NCBI GenBank assembly: GCA_038848005.1
Contig: JAWCNZ010000005.1
Span: forward strand, 7,216-71,215
Length of the DNA stretch: 64,000 nucleotides
Direction: 5' to 3'
Source of the DNA: JAWCNN01 sp038848005
GTDB taxonomy: Archaea; Thermoproteota; Bathyarchaeia; Bathyarchaeales; Bathycorpusculaceae
Shown: piece by piece, positions 16,592-24,601 of the stretch
Numbering within the stretch: position 1 is the stretch's first letter
How the letters are laid out: the number at the start of each line of letters is the position of its first letter
Position numbers and translations under genes: made by a program
The notes under the pieces: generated by a model
What the model was told of the DNA's origin: nothing
The model's input: only the letters and a program-made list of their open reading frames with translations
The model's database searches: none

Positions 16592-17049
16592 ATTTGCTTT
16601 TGGACACTACGTATCTTTTGCCAGCTATAGGAGTTTCCATTAAGGGCTTTCCGAAAGATGCGCTTTTTAGGTTGATGAAGAAGGGACATCAAATTGCAAT
16701 AAGTGACATAAGCATTTTTGAGCTTTCAGCTGTTGGTGCTAAGCAAGTTTTTGTTGGAACGCTTCCAGCTGAAAGAGTGGCAAAAGGCATAAGAGCAATA
16801 GTTTATGATGAGCGTATGTCTGTGATTCCGTTTTATGATAGTTCGGTTTTGCTTATGGCTTTCAAGCTTAGAAAATTGCTGAATGATTTTATAGATTGTT
16901 TGATTCTTTCTTCGGCTGTGAACCAGTGCGACGCCATATTAACGGAAGACGAGGACATTCAAGATTTAAAGAGGAACAAAGAGTTTGCTGGGTTTGTAGC
17001 GACTGTGAATCCGAAATTTGAAATTCAAAAGTTAACGGATATACTTTAG
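16588..17049 (+). CDS. vapC: PIN-domain toxin (VapC)
   Basis: A 153-residue PIN-domain ribonuclease, starting at TTG 16588. The acidic site is visible: Asp6 (LLLDTTYLLP), Glu near 44 (SIFELSAV), Asp near 102 (LNDFIDCLI) and a late acidic cluster (LTEDEDIQDL). PIN toxins cut RNA, often tRNA or rRNA, when the antitoxin is lost. The start overlaps the stop of vapB. Its last four bases overlap the 3' end of the convergent large pilin-like gene, so the pair is packed tightly into the pilus locus. Confidence 0.85.
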   Translation: MNLLLDTTYLLPAIGVSIKGFPKDALFRLMKKGHQIAISDISIFELSAVGAKQVFVGTLPAERVAKGIRAIVYDERMSVIPFYDSSVLLMAFKLRKLLNDFIDCLILSSAVNQCDAILTEDEDIQDLKRNKEFAGFVATVNPKFEIQKLTDIL

Positions 17050-19025
17050 CTTTCAGTTGTTACGGTGATTGTCGGCGGATATTCAACGAGCACCCACAAG
17101 CCAGTGGCGCTGGCGCCTCCGCCCTTATAAATCGGCGTGTAATTCGTGTTGAAAGTCACCACTGCACCATACCAGCAAATATCTGATGCGCTGGCGAAGT
17201 TGTTTACCAAAGCAAGTGAACTTACCGGAAGAAGCTCTATTATTCTGTAAGTGGGCCAGCCTGTTGTTGTTTGGTTTATCCGCAAAGCACCAGTTGGATT
17301 TCCATTGGTGGTCATGGCATCAAAGTAATACAGCATTTTATTGGAGGCGTCTGGAAACATTATTCCAAACCCTCCAGAAGAAGCGTTTAACTGGCTCCAG
17401 CGATGTTGCCAAACACCAGACATATTATAAAATAGATTGTAGCCTGAAGAAACCATTGGATAACCGCTTGGTAATGTGCCGTTTTCGGTAAAAGCATAAA
17501 CGTTTGCCGTTGTGCTAAGTCTAATCAAGCATAAATCGTTAATGGTTCTTGGTTTATCTGCGGAGTCCAAGAATATTAGGCGCAACTGATATGTGTAGTA
17601 TGTGGCGTTAGCTGGCAAAGTAATGACAACATGCGCATAAAAATTGTAGCATGCGGGGTTACTGACGCCGCCTCCATACTCTGGCTCGCCTTGCACAATA
17701 TCTCTTACAACACCACTATACAGAGTCCAGCCCCACTCTGGGTCGGTATTGTCCTCCTCACCGTTTATGCGCATTAGATTTGCCGTATTTGACACGCCGC
17801 CACCTACAGTTGCAGTAACTGTAAAACCGCTAGACGAAAACTGAAGGGTAAGTATGCGGTTGCTCAGCCTTCTATTGTTGATGTCATCGTTAAAGTACCT
17901 ATTAACGTATGCGTATGGCGTTTGTACCGTGGTGTCGCTTCCGTTCCACCATATTGTAACTTTCGTAACGTTTGGGTTTACTAGGAAAACGAGCATGTGT
18001 CTGTTGCTGAATATGCTTGCGTTGCTTGTTAAGCCCAACGGGATTTTGTAGTCTGAAGCCCAATCTTCTATTTGGAAGGGCACTTCCTGGTTTACGCCGT
18101 TTATGGTTGTTTGGTTTACACGTATAGCCTTTACTGGTATCGGCGGGACCGGTTTAGCTTGTGTTGTCAACTGCAAGTTTTGTCCAAGCCAACGCATCGT
18201 GCCGTTCTGCAACAACTCAACGACAATTGTGGCGTCAATTGCGTTTCTCAGCGGCGCATAAAGCGTGCTGTTCCAACTTAACGTAAGCGCATACCGGCTG
18301 AAGGATGAAACAACAGTCAATAAGCCTCTTGGATCTTCAACCTGCACTACATAGGAGTACTTGTCAATGTTGGCTAGCGCTGGATCGTTCATGTCGATCG
18401 TGTACGTGCCGTTTGTGTCGGCTGTTGGTTCACGGCTTGGGTTCACCAGCACCCAAGTGGAATTTCCATAACTGTAACTGTAAAATTTGAAGTTTTGTTT
18501 TGTAAGGCTTAACAATGGTTCGCCTCCTTCCCTTGTTACCAAAAGCCTTGTCTGGTTAGTTGACAACTCTTTCACTTGCACTTTTAACTCGCATGAAGTT
18601 TCGTAACGCATCCCATACAATCCCAAACCGGCAAGGCTGTAGTTTACGGCTAAGCGTCCACGACTCCAACTGCAGTTGCTATACCAATAAATGCTTAGGT
18701 CTACACTGCTCAAATTAAATGAAGCGCCAAGTTCCGGATGCATTCTGGAAATGCTTTCCAACCCGCTTTTAGCGTAGTTTATGGCTAACTCTTTAGCGTA
18801 AGTGGAGTTTCCAGTAACCTTCAAAACAGAACCATAATAACCAATCGTGAAACCCAAAATCTCCTTTAAAGCCAAGTTCGTCTCGTCTATTGTGCTTAAT
18901 ATTTGGGGTTGAACTTGTATTGGACTTATGCGCAACATGGAATAAGTCATCACGAGAGTGGCTACAAGCACGGCAGCCACAAGCAAAGCCGCAATAATCG
19001 AAAACTGACCTTTACCGCCGTTCAT
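17046..19025 (-). CDS. Large pilin-like surface protein with class III-type N-terminus
   Basis: A 659-residue protein from the ATG at 19025. A frame-compatible start further upstream at 19136 would overlap the preceding gene by about 107 bases and adds unlikely residues. The N-terminus MNGGKGQFSIIAALLVAAV is a short leader with GQFS before a hydrophobic helix, as in prepilin peptidase substrates. The long exported part is beta-rich with many N-x-S/T sites (for example NSTY, NCSW, NQTR, NATY, NGTL). It is the last gene of the pilus operon, four bases after the previous gene. A 659-residue pilin-like subunit is much longer than usual pilins; it may be a tip adhesin. No catalytic or lectin motif was recognised. 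Confidence 0.7.
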   Translation of the reverse strand: MNGGKGQFSIIAALLVAAVLVATLVMTYSMLRISPIQVQPQILSTIDETNLALKEILGFTIGYYGSVLKVTGNSTYAKELAINYAKSGLESISRMHPELGASFNLSSVDLSIYWYSNCSWSRGRLAVNYSLAGLGLYGMRYETSCELKVQVKELSTNQTRLLVTREGGEPLLSLTKQNFKFYSYSYGNSTWVLVNPSREPTADTNGTYTIDMNDPALANIDKYSYVVQVEDPRGLLTVVSSFSRYALTLSWNSTLYAPLRNAIDATIVVELLQNGTMRWLGQNLQLTTQAKPVPPIPVKAIRVNQTTINGVNQEVPFQIEDWASDYKIPLGLTSNASIFSNRHMLVFLVNPNVTKVTIWWNGSDTTVQTPYAYVNRYFNDDINNRRLSNRILTLQFSSSGFTVTATVGGGVSNTANLMRINGEEDNTDPEWGWTLYSGVVRDIVQGEPEYGGGVSNPACYNFYAHVVITLPANATYYTYQLRLIFLDSADKPRTINDLCLIRLSTTANVYAFTENGTLPSGYPMVSSGYNLFYNMSGVWQHRWSQLNASSGGFGIMFPDASNKMLYYFDAMTTNGNPTGALRINQTTTGWPTYRIIELLPVSSLALVNNFASASDICWYGAVVTFNTNYTPIYKGGGASATGLWVLVEYPPTITVTTES

Positions 19026-19029
19026 TTGC

Positions 19030-20358
19030 CTATACACCTCCCACAACGCCCAACTGCAAAACAACAAGCCTAGTAGCGTTAGTAGCCGTATACTCAGAAC
19101 AGTAAAGCCTAGGCTTATAATAAGACAAAAGCCCAATAGCAGTCAACCGAATATCAGGAGTACGCGTTACACCCAAAGCCAAAAGAGAACCTTCAACCCG
19201 TGTACCTCTAATATGATGATACAACGCGCCTGGATTATACCATTGGTTTTGAACACTAAAACTGTTAAATATGTATAGTTTGGGAAACAGGTTGTAAGAG
19301 GCTAGTGTGGAATTGCTTAAAGCTCTTTTCGAAGTCTGAATTGGATAGGGATATATACCATAATAGTTGCAACAATCCAAAACTTGAGGTGAAAGAGTAA
19401 CAATGACATCTCCTGTATAAACAACGCCCGCAGTATTGCGACTGTAATTTCTATTGTCTATTCCTTGAAGAAAGGCGTTCATCCCCGCTGGACCAGTTTG
19501 GTTCATCCCCCAAATTCCCCAGCCATTTTGGTTATTGAGACTTTCTGTGTTTGAAACGTAGTAGAACGGGTAGCCCACTATGCTTACCCAAGTCCAATTG
19601 TAAAGGCGCGTCATATTACCTAAAAAATGAAAATAGCGAGCATAATCGTTGGAATATGGTGTTGTGCAGTACGCTGATGGTATTGGCACCGCTTCGCCAA
19701 AGGTGTTTATGACTACGGCGTTTTGCACTGTTTCGCCTTGCAAACTTTGGTTGTTCAATATCAGCCCTAGTTGCGCCGTGTTTTGCACCATTACTGTTTT
19801 TTGGAAGTAAGGCGATAATAGGTTGTATAGGTCTTGGGCGAGGCTGTGTGCTGAGTAGCCCGTAATCCACCATCCACGGGCATCACTACAATTCAATATA
19901 TACAATGTTCCGCCAATTCCGGTTTTTTCGCCAACTTTTTCGGGAATCACATTAAAAGTCACATTTGAAGAAGCAACCAAAAGCGAAGCCGCATCTGAAC
20001 CAACACCTAAACTTTCAGCATTAGAAACAGACCAGCAATAAGCATAAAGCTCAGAGCCGCCTCCGCCCAAAACCTGATAAACAGTCAAATTATAGATTAT
20101 GTTCGGCGGCAAACAAGCGGAAAGCGCAACCCGAAGCCGACTTACAACCTCAGCAAAATCCGTATCATTCCTATTCACAAACGCTATTTCGCTTAGGCTG
20201 TAATCGCTATCCAAAACCTCAAGAGTTGACAACGCTAATCGCCTAAGGTTTAAAGGCGAAACTTCCCGTGGCGAAGGCAAAACAGCAAAGAAAGAAGCCA
20301 ACACGAAAGCTCCAAAAATAATAATTATTACGAGCATAACTTCAACCGTACGCATCAT
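19030..20358 (-). CDS. Membrane-anchored surface protein of the pilus operon
   Basis: A 442-residue protein with one N-terminal membrane helix (VEVMLVIIIIFGAFVLASFF) and no basic leader. Just after it comes SPLNLRRLALSTLEVLDSDYSL; an Ala-Leu-x2-Leu-x2-Leu-Asp pattern at this place is common in genes that accompany archaeal type IV pilus ATPases. The rest is exported, Tyr- and Asn-rich, with many N-glycosylation sites. The start overlaps the upstream gene by four bases. No enzyme domain was recognised. It is likely a minor pilin or assembly factor, by position only. Confidence 0.6.
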   Translation of the reverse strand: MMRTVEVMLVIIIIFGAFVLASFFAVLPSPREVSPLNLRRLALSTLEVLDSDYSLSEIAFVNRNDTDFAEVVSRLRVALSACLPPNIIYNLTVYQVLGGGGSELYAYCWSVSNAESLGVGSDAASLLVASSNVTFNVIPEKVGEKTGIGGTLYILNCSDARGWWITGYSAHSLAQDLYNLLSPYFQKTVMVQNTAQLGLILNNQSLQGETVQNAVVINTFGEAVPIPSAYCTTPYSNDYARYFHFLGNMTRLYNWTWVSIVGYPFYYVSNTESLNNQNGWGIWGMNQTGPAGMNAFLQGIDNRNYSRNTAGVVYTGDVIVTLSPQVLDCCNYYGIYPYPIQTSKRALSNSTLASYNLFPKLYIFNSFSVQNQWYNPGALYHHIRGTRVEGSLLALGVTRTPDIRLTAIGLLSYYKPRLYCSEYTATNATRLVVLQLGVVGGV

Positions 20359-21593
20359 TTAGCCATCACCCCATAACCCTCCAAACTCCACAGGGCAAGC
20401 CTAGCCTGATAAGCAACGCCATTAACAATAACTTGGCGAATATCAGCGGCAACCCACTCCTGCCCAGAAGGGTCACCGCCAAAAACAACAGACAAACCAA
20501 CAACGCCGATACCCCAAGGCATAACAACCATACCATACTCGTTTCCGTGACGATAAGCCACAACCAGAAAACCCGCTTTTGAAGTGGGAATTTGTATGAC
20601 AGAGTAGTTTATTGCTCCATAATTTACAGTTCCCGTCAAATTCCACAACGACGGCACTGGCACAAAGTTTTCCGACAAAACATAAAAAGTAGCGTTAAAA
20701 TGCAAAGCACCTTGGTTTCCACCGGGGTCGTTTTTGCCCCATTTATGAGCAAGCAAAACCGTTCCATCCTCAAAACTTTCAACAAAAGGTATAATATTTC
20801 CAGCACTTGTTGTAACGTCCCGCGCTTTATAACCCACACCGCAAAGCCCACTAAGCTGTACTTTAACGATAAAAACATAGGCAGTCTTGTTGTTGTCAAC
20901 TCTTATGTATGGAAATTCTTTGTAGGCTATGCCTAAAGAATCTGTTTCAATGAAATCTCCATTAATATCGCTTGAAGTGAAGTTCAAAATGGGAAAGTCA
21001 CCATATGCTGTGTTTGACCAAAACATTAGGTAGGTTAGGTTTGCGTTACTAAGCGGAGACCCAAAACCGCTAACTTGGATTTTAAACTTTAACGGATTTT
21101 CCCGAACCTCTGTTATATCCACCGTTAAAATGGGCGTAATCGTCAATTGAAAACCATAAGTTCCATTCACACCCAAAAGCTTAGAAGCCAAATCATAAGT
21201 GACGCATTCGCTTTCCCTTAAAAGAAAGTATCCGCCATTGACGCCCCAAGACACGTTGCTGTAATAATTTCCAGTCCTAGCGTAATATACCAAGTCGCCG
21301 GAAGAAGAAAGAAGCCTCATTAAAGAAAATGGGTTAAGCCTGTACTGCGTCGTAAAGTTTCGGTCTTGCAAACCAAAAACAGACGGCACAACACCGCTTT
21401 CACCCCAATCCGTCGGTATGCCAGGATTCAACAGTATATTGTCAAGTAAATCACTGCATTTTGTTGCGAGGAACCTGTGACGCTGATATAAAATGGCTGT
21501 TTGAATTGTCTGGTTGAAAAGGCTCATGAAAACAAGCAGAGCCCCTATAAAAATTATCAGCGAGATTAAGTGGTCTATGGTGGAACCCGCCAT
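20355..21593 (-). CDS. Membrane-anchored pseudopilin-like protein with NPGxPxDW motif
   Basis: A 412-residue protein with an N-terminal hydrophobic helix (HLISLIIFIGALLVFMSLF). The downstream CSDLLDNILLNPGIPTDWG at about 46-64 carries an N-P-G-x-P-x-D-W motif. Similar motifs follow the membrane helix in many archaeal proteins encoded with pilus ATPases. The exported part is about 350 residues with N-glycosylation sites (NQTI, NFTT, NVSW, NFTS, NATF, NLTG). It is linked to both neighbours: five bases from the TadE-like gene and a four-base overlap with the next. Function unknown. Confidence 0.6.
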   Translation of the reverse strand: MAGSTIDHLISLIIFIGALLVFMSLFNQTIQTAILYQRHRFLATKCSDLLDNILLNPGIPTDWGESGVVPSVFGLQDRNFTTQYRLNPFSLMRLLSSSGDLVYYARTGNYYSNVSWGVNGGYFLLRESECVTYDLASKLLGVNGTYGFQLTITPILTVDITEVRENPLKFKIQVSGFGSPLSNANLTYLMFWSNTAYGDFPILNFTSSDINGDFIETDSLGIAYKEFPYIRVDNNKTAYVFIVKVQLSGLCGVGYKARDVTTSAGNIIPFVESFEDGTVLLAHKWGKNDPGGNQGALHFNATFYVLSENFVPVPSLWNLTGTVNYGAINYSVIQIPTSKAGFLVVAYRHGNEYGMVVMPWGIGVVGLSVVFGGDPSGQEWVAADIRQVIVNGVAYQARLALWSLEGYGVMAK

Positions 21594-21598
21594 TGCGT

Positions 21599-22066
21599 TT
21601 AGCCTCCGAAACCTAGCCGTATGGTTCCATCAGCAAGTTTCTCAGCTGTTATGCAAGCGTTTGTGGAGTTGCTGATAAAAGTTGAAGGCTTCCAAACGGC
21701 GTTTGGACCGAGAATAACAGTGGCTTTTGCGGTTATTCCAGCGCCAACCAGCCTAAACGTTAATTCCAAAAGCTTACTTGCATTTAATGGTTTGAGAGTT
21801 GCATTTCCAACATAATGATGATTTTCTATGAACGGTGGAACATCCAAATTGTGTCTTACATTGTCGGCGGTTACAGCAGTGTGGTTCAAAGCAAAATACA
21901 ATTGTTGTATGCTGCTTCCAATGTGGCTTGTAACTTCCTGAAGCGCCAGCGTCCTCCGTGAATCAATCCATACGTTCATAAGCAAACTTGCAGATAAAGG
22001 AAAAAGGAAAATCTGCAAAATCAAAACTGGAAGCAAAATGACATATTCAATGGTTATGTGAGGCAT
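21599..22066 (-). CDS. TadE-like small pseudopilin
   Basis: A 155-residue protein starting MPHITIEYVILLPVLILQIF. The pattern of a Glu two residues before a hydrophobic V-I-L-L-P-V-L helix is that of TadE/TadF-type pseudopilins, which are cut before the glutamate-containing stretch. The exported 115-residue part has sites such as NHTA, NATL and NASK for N-glycosylation. It sits between two other pilin-like genes and is translated in the same direction with 5-13 base gaps. It is probably a minor pilus subunit. Confidence 0.6.
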   Translation of the reverse strand: MPHITIEYVILLPVLILQIFLFPLSASLLMNVWIDSRRTLALQEVTSHIGSSIQQLYFALNHTAVTADNVRHNLDVPPFIENHHYVGNATLKPLNASKLLELTFRLVGAGITAKATVILGPNAVWKPSTFISNSTNACITAEKLADGTIRLGFGG

Positions 22067-22079
22067 TCACCGCTCCTCC

Positions 22080-22904
22080 TTAAACCCTCCCCAACGAAAC
22101 CATCACTTCACCCACGTAAAACTCAACAACACCGCCGCCCGTTGGCACAGTCACTGTTTCGTTGACGAAGTTGAAGAAAAACTTGTCAAATCCGAGGCTT
22201 TCGTTCGGAAAAGAAACACGTAAAACAACGTTGGCAACGTTTCCCGCTGTTTTAACTGAAATTTTTTTTCCAGTAAGCGTTATACGCTGCGAAAGACGTG
22301 GAGAAGTTCCATTCGAGAGAACAGGCAAATAGAATTTGTAATTTGTCGTTGTAGTCTTCAAAACTCTTATCGTTGGGACGATGACAACCCTAATGAAATT
22401 TCCATCGTACATAGGCAATTTTTCAACGACATACACATAGCTGACAGGCGCCGACGTTCCATTGTTAAGGAAAGACCTGCTTGAGGGGTAAACGCTTCTG
22501 TAATAGTTGTTTCCAAGCGAGTAGCAGCTTAGCGGCATGTTGAATAGGAGTATGCCCGTAGTGAAGTTCCACCATTCGCCGTTCACGTAAACGCTGTAGT
22601 TTAAAACTTTAGTTTCAAAGTTCACATATCCATACTTGCTTGCGTAACGGATTGTCCGCGTGCTTCCGGGAATCCACGCTACATCGTCTATTTGAAGCCC
22701 AACGTTCTGCATAAACTGTTCCATGGCGCTGAACTCGTTTTCAGCCATCCGCAAATTTAAAAAGTTGTTTGCAAAAACGATTGTTACAAGCAAGAGCACC
22801 ACAACAGCGCCCGTCAATATTGTTGTTGAAATTGCTGGACTAACAGCTTTCGTTTCTCTCCTCAAATTTTTATGTGGTGAACGTTTAAGCTTCAAATTTT
22901 CCAC
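22080..22904 (-). CDS. Type IV pilin-like protein with class III signal peptide
   Basis: A 274-residue protein. The basic leader ends LRRETK, followed by AVSPAISTTILTGAVVVLLL, a clear class III signal peptide with cleavage expected just before AVSP. The exported domain has N-glycosylation sites (NYSV, NFTT, NGTS, NETV). It is the first pilin gene after the ATPase and membrane-protein genes and begins two bases after the stop of the membrane-protein gene. It is longer than the stand-alone pilin at 15665-16108. Confidence 0.75.
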   Translation of the reverse strand: MENLKLKRSPHKNLRRETKAVSPAISTTILTGAVVVLLLVTIVFANNFLNLRMAENEFSAMEQFMQNVGLQIDDVAWIPGSTRTIRYASKYGYVNFETKVLNYSVYVNGEWWNFTTGILLFNMPLSCYSLGNNYYRSVYPSSRSFLNNGTSAPVSYVYVVEKLPMYDGNFIRVVIVPTIRVLKTTTTNYKFYLPVLSNGTSPRLSQRITLTGKKISVKTAGNVANVVLRVSFPNESLGFDKFFFNFVNETVTVPTGGGVVEFYVGEVMVSLGRV

Positions 22905-22906
22905 TC

Positions 22907-24601
22907 CTAACCAAACTTTATAAATATGGGCACAAGCTCAGCAGCTAAAGCGGCAATTATCACCAATATCGACGCATGTTTAAAGCCAGCCGCTATGGAT
23001 TCCTCACTTATTTTTCCAGCCACTATACCTATCAAATAGCTGTGGAAAATGGCTGAAGTGACAAACGTGGTTATCATTGGACTCAAATCTTTTTGTTGTC
23101 CAGTTGCAGCCACGCCTAAAGTGCCAGAGGTGAATCCAATCATCATTGTTGTTGTCGCCACAAGCAAAATCGCAGCGAAATAGGGCATCAAAATGTATGG
23201 GCGCACAGCCATTTTCTTTTCCTTTTCAACTTCCTGCGTTAAATTGTTAAATCTCGCCAGTGATTCAATCATGGCTATTGTGCCGCCGCCTACGTCTATG
23301 GTTTCAACAAGCAGGAACATGACGATTTGAGCCATCCAACTTCGCATTCGCTTGACAAAATCCATTATTACTTTCCGCGCGGGAACACCCCAAGAAATTT
23401 CTGAGCTTATTTTACGCAGTTCCTTGCTGAACTCGCCGTAATCACGGTTTGAAAGGCTTTCAATGCATTTTTCAGGGGATAAACCCGTCTTTCTAACTTC
23501 TGTTAAGTCTCTTAGGAAACTGTTTATGCCCCGTTCAATGCTTTCCTTTTTCTTTGAAAGTTTAGCGTGAACCACAGCGGCTGGCGCCGTCGCAACAAAA
23601 AGCGCTATGGCTATTGCTATTGGCAACTTGACAGCGTTTTGACTGAAAAATGGAATTTGCCCGTATCCCATAAAGTTCGTCATCAACAGAAACAGTATTA
23701 TGGCGATTATGCTGCAAACTCCGAAAACCTTGTAGGGACGCATTTCCACAACTGGACTTTTGGGCTGCATGCTGTGGGCTAAATAAATGAACATCAACGA
23801 AAGCATAGGCGTAAACAAGTAAGTGTATAAGATTATGCCGGAAAACGATGAGATGCCGACGCTGTAGATGGATTCTACACTGAAAAGTATGTAAAAGCAA
23901 AGCGACATCAAAACCATCACGATTATGAAGGTTTCCAAGAGCATGCCGAGCCTTTCAGCTGCAGCCTTAACACGCAAAGCCCTAGTTTTAAAAATGTCCT
24001 CAGCTTTTCTTTCAAGGAAATGTCCGATGTCTCCGCCTATGATAACTGTTGAAGCGTAACCGGAAAGAAAGTCCCTGTAAATGTCAAGCGGGTTTTTCTT
24101 GGCGGCGTTTTCTATGGCTGTAAGCGGGTCTATCCCGAAAATTTCCACGTCCTTTAGGATTTCTCTTGCTTCGCTTCGCATGGCAGGCATCAACTCGACT
24201 TCGGCAAGCCGCTTAAAACTTGTGTAGGGCGCTATGCCCCCAGAAGCCATAACGCTAATGTAAGCAGCTGCAAAGGGCATTTCCCTTTCCAGGTTGCTCG
24301 CCCTTTCGCCAGCCCGTGATATGGGTATTAAAAGGAAACCAATCATTACATAGGCTGGAAGCGGCACCAAAAAAACCAACGGCATAAAACCGTAAAGGTA
24401 CACAAGCACTATGGAAACAATTGAAACTGGAGCGGTTAAAGCTGCAATAAAAAACATCAGTGAAACGTAGGTTTCAGGGTAAATTTTGATTCTCGCCCTT
24501 TCCAGATAATCCTTAAATTCGAAAACGTTTCGCAGAAACGAAGGCGCTAATTTGCCGAAAATGCGGAACGACCAAGCTTCAAGGCTTTCTAGGAGCGGCA
24601 A
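22907..24601 (-). CDS. Pilus assembly membrane platform protein (TadC/FlaJ/GspF family, two tandem GspF domains)
   Basis: A 564-residue polytopic membrane protein. Two type II secretion F-type domains repeat, about residues 100-250 and 355-500. Each has a cytoplasmic helical bundle (for example EREMPFAAAYISVMASGGIAP, and ERGINSFLRDLTEVRKTGLSP) followed by membrane helices. This double-domain build is that of archaeal FlaJ/UpsF-type platforms. It anchors the ATPase and guides subunit insertion into the pilus. The start overlaps the end of the ATPase gene by 23 bases. Confidence 0.9.
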   Translation of the reverse strand: MPLLESLEAWSFRIFGKLAPSFLRNVFEFKDYLERARIKIYPETYVSLMFFIAALTAPVSIVSIVLVYLYGFMPLVFLVPLPAYVMIGFLLIPISRAGERASNLEREMPFAAAYISVMASGGIAPYTSFKRLAEVELMPAMRSEAREILKDVEIFGIDPLTAIENAAKKNPLDIYRDFLSGYASTVIIGGDIGHFLERKAEDIFKTRALRVKAAAERLGMLLETFIIVMVLMSLCFYILFSVESIYSVGISSFSGIILYTYLFTPMLSLMFIYLAHSMQPKSPVVEMRPYKVFGVCSIIAIILFLLMTNFMGYGQIPFFSQNAVKLPIAIAIALFVATAPAAVVHAKLSKKKESIERGINSFLRDLTEVRKTGLSPEKCIESLSNRDYGEFSKELRKISSEISWGVPARKVIMDFVKRMRSWMAQIVMFLLVETIDVGGGTIAMIESLARFNNLTQEVEKEKKMAVRPYILMPYFAAILLVATTTMMIGFTSGTLGVAATGQQKDLSPMITTFVTSAIFHSYLIGIVAGKISEESIAAGFKHASILVIIAALAAELVPIFIKFG

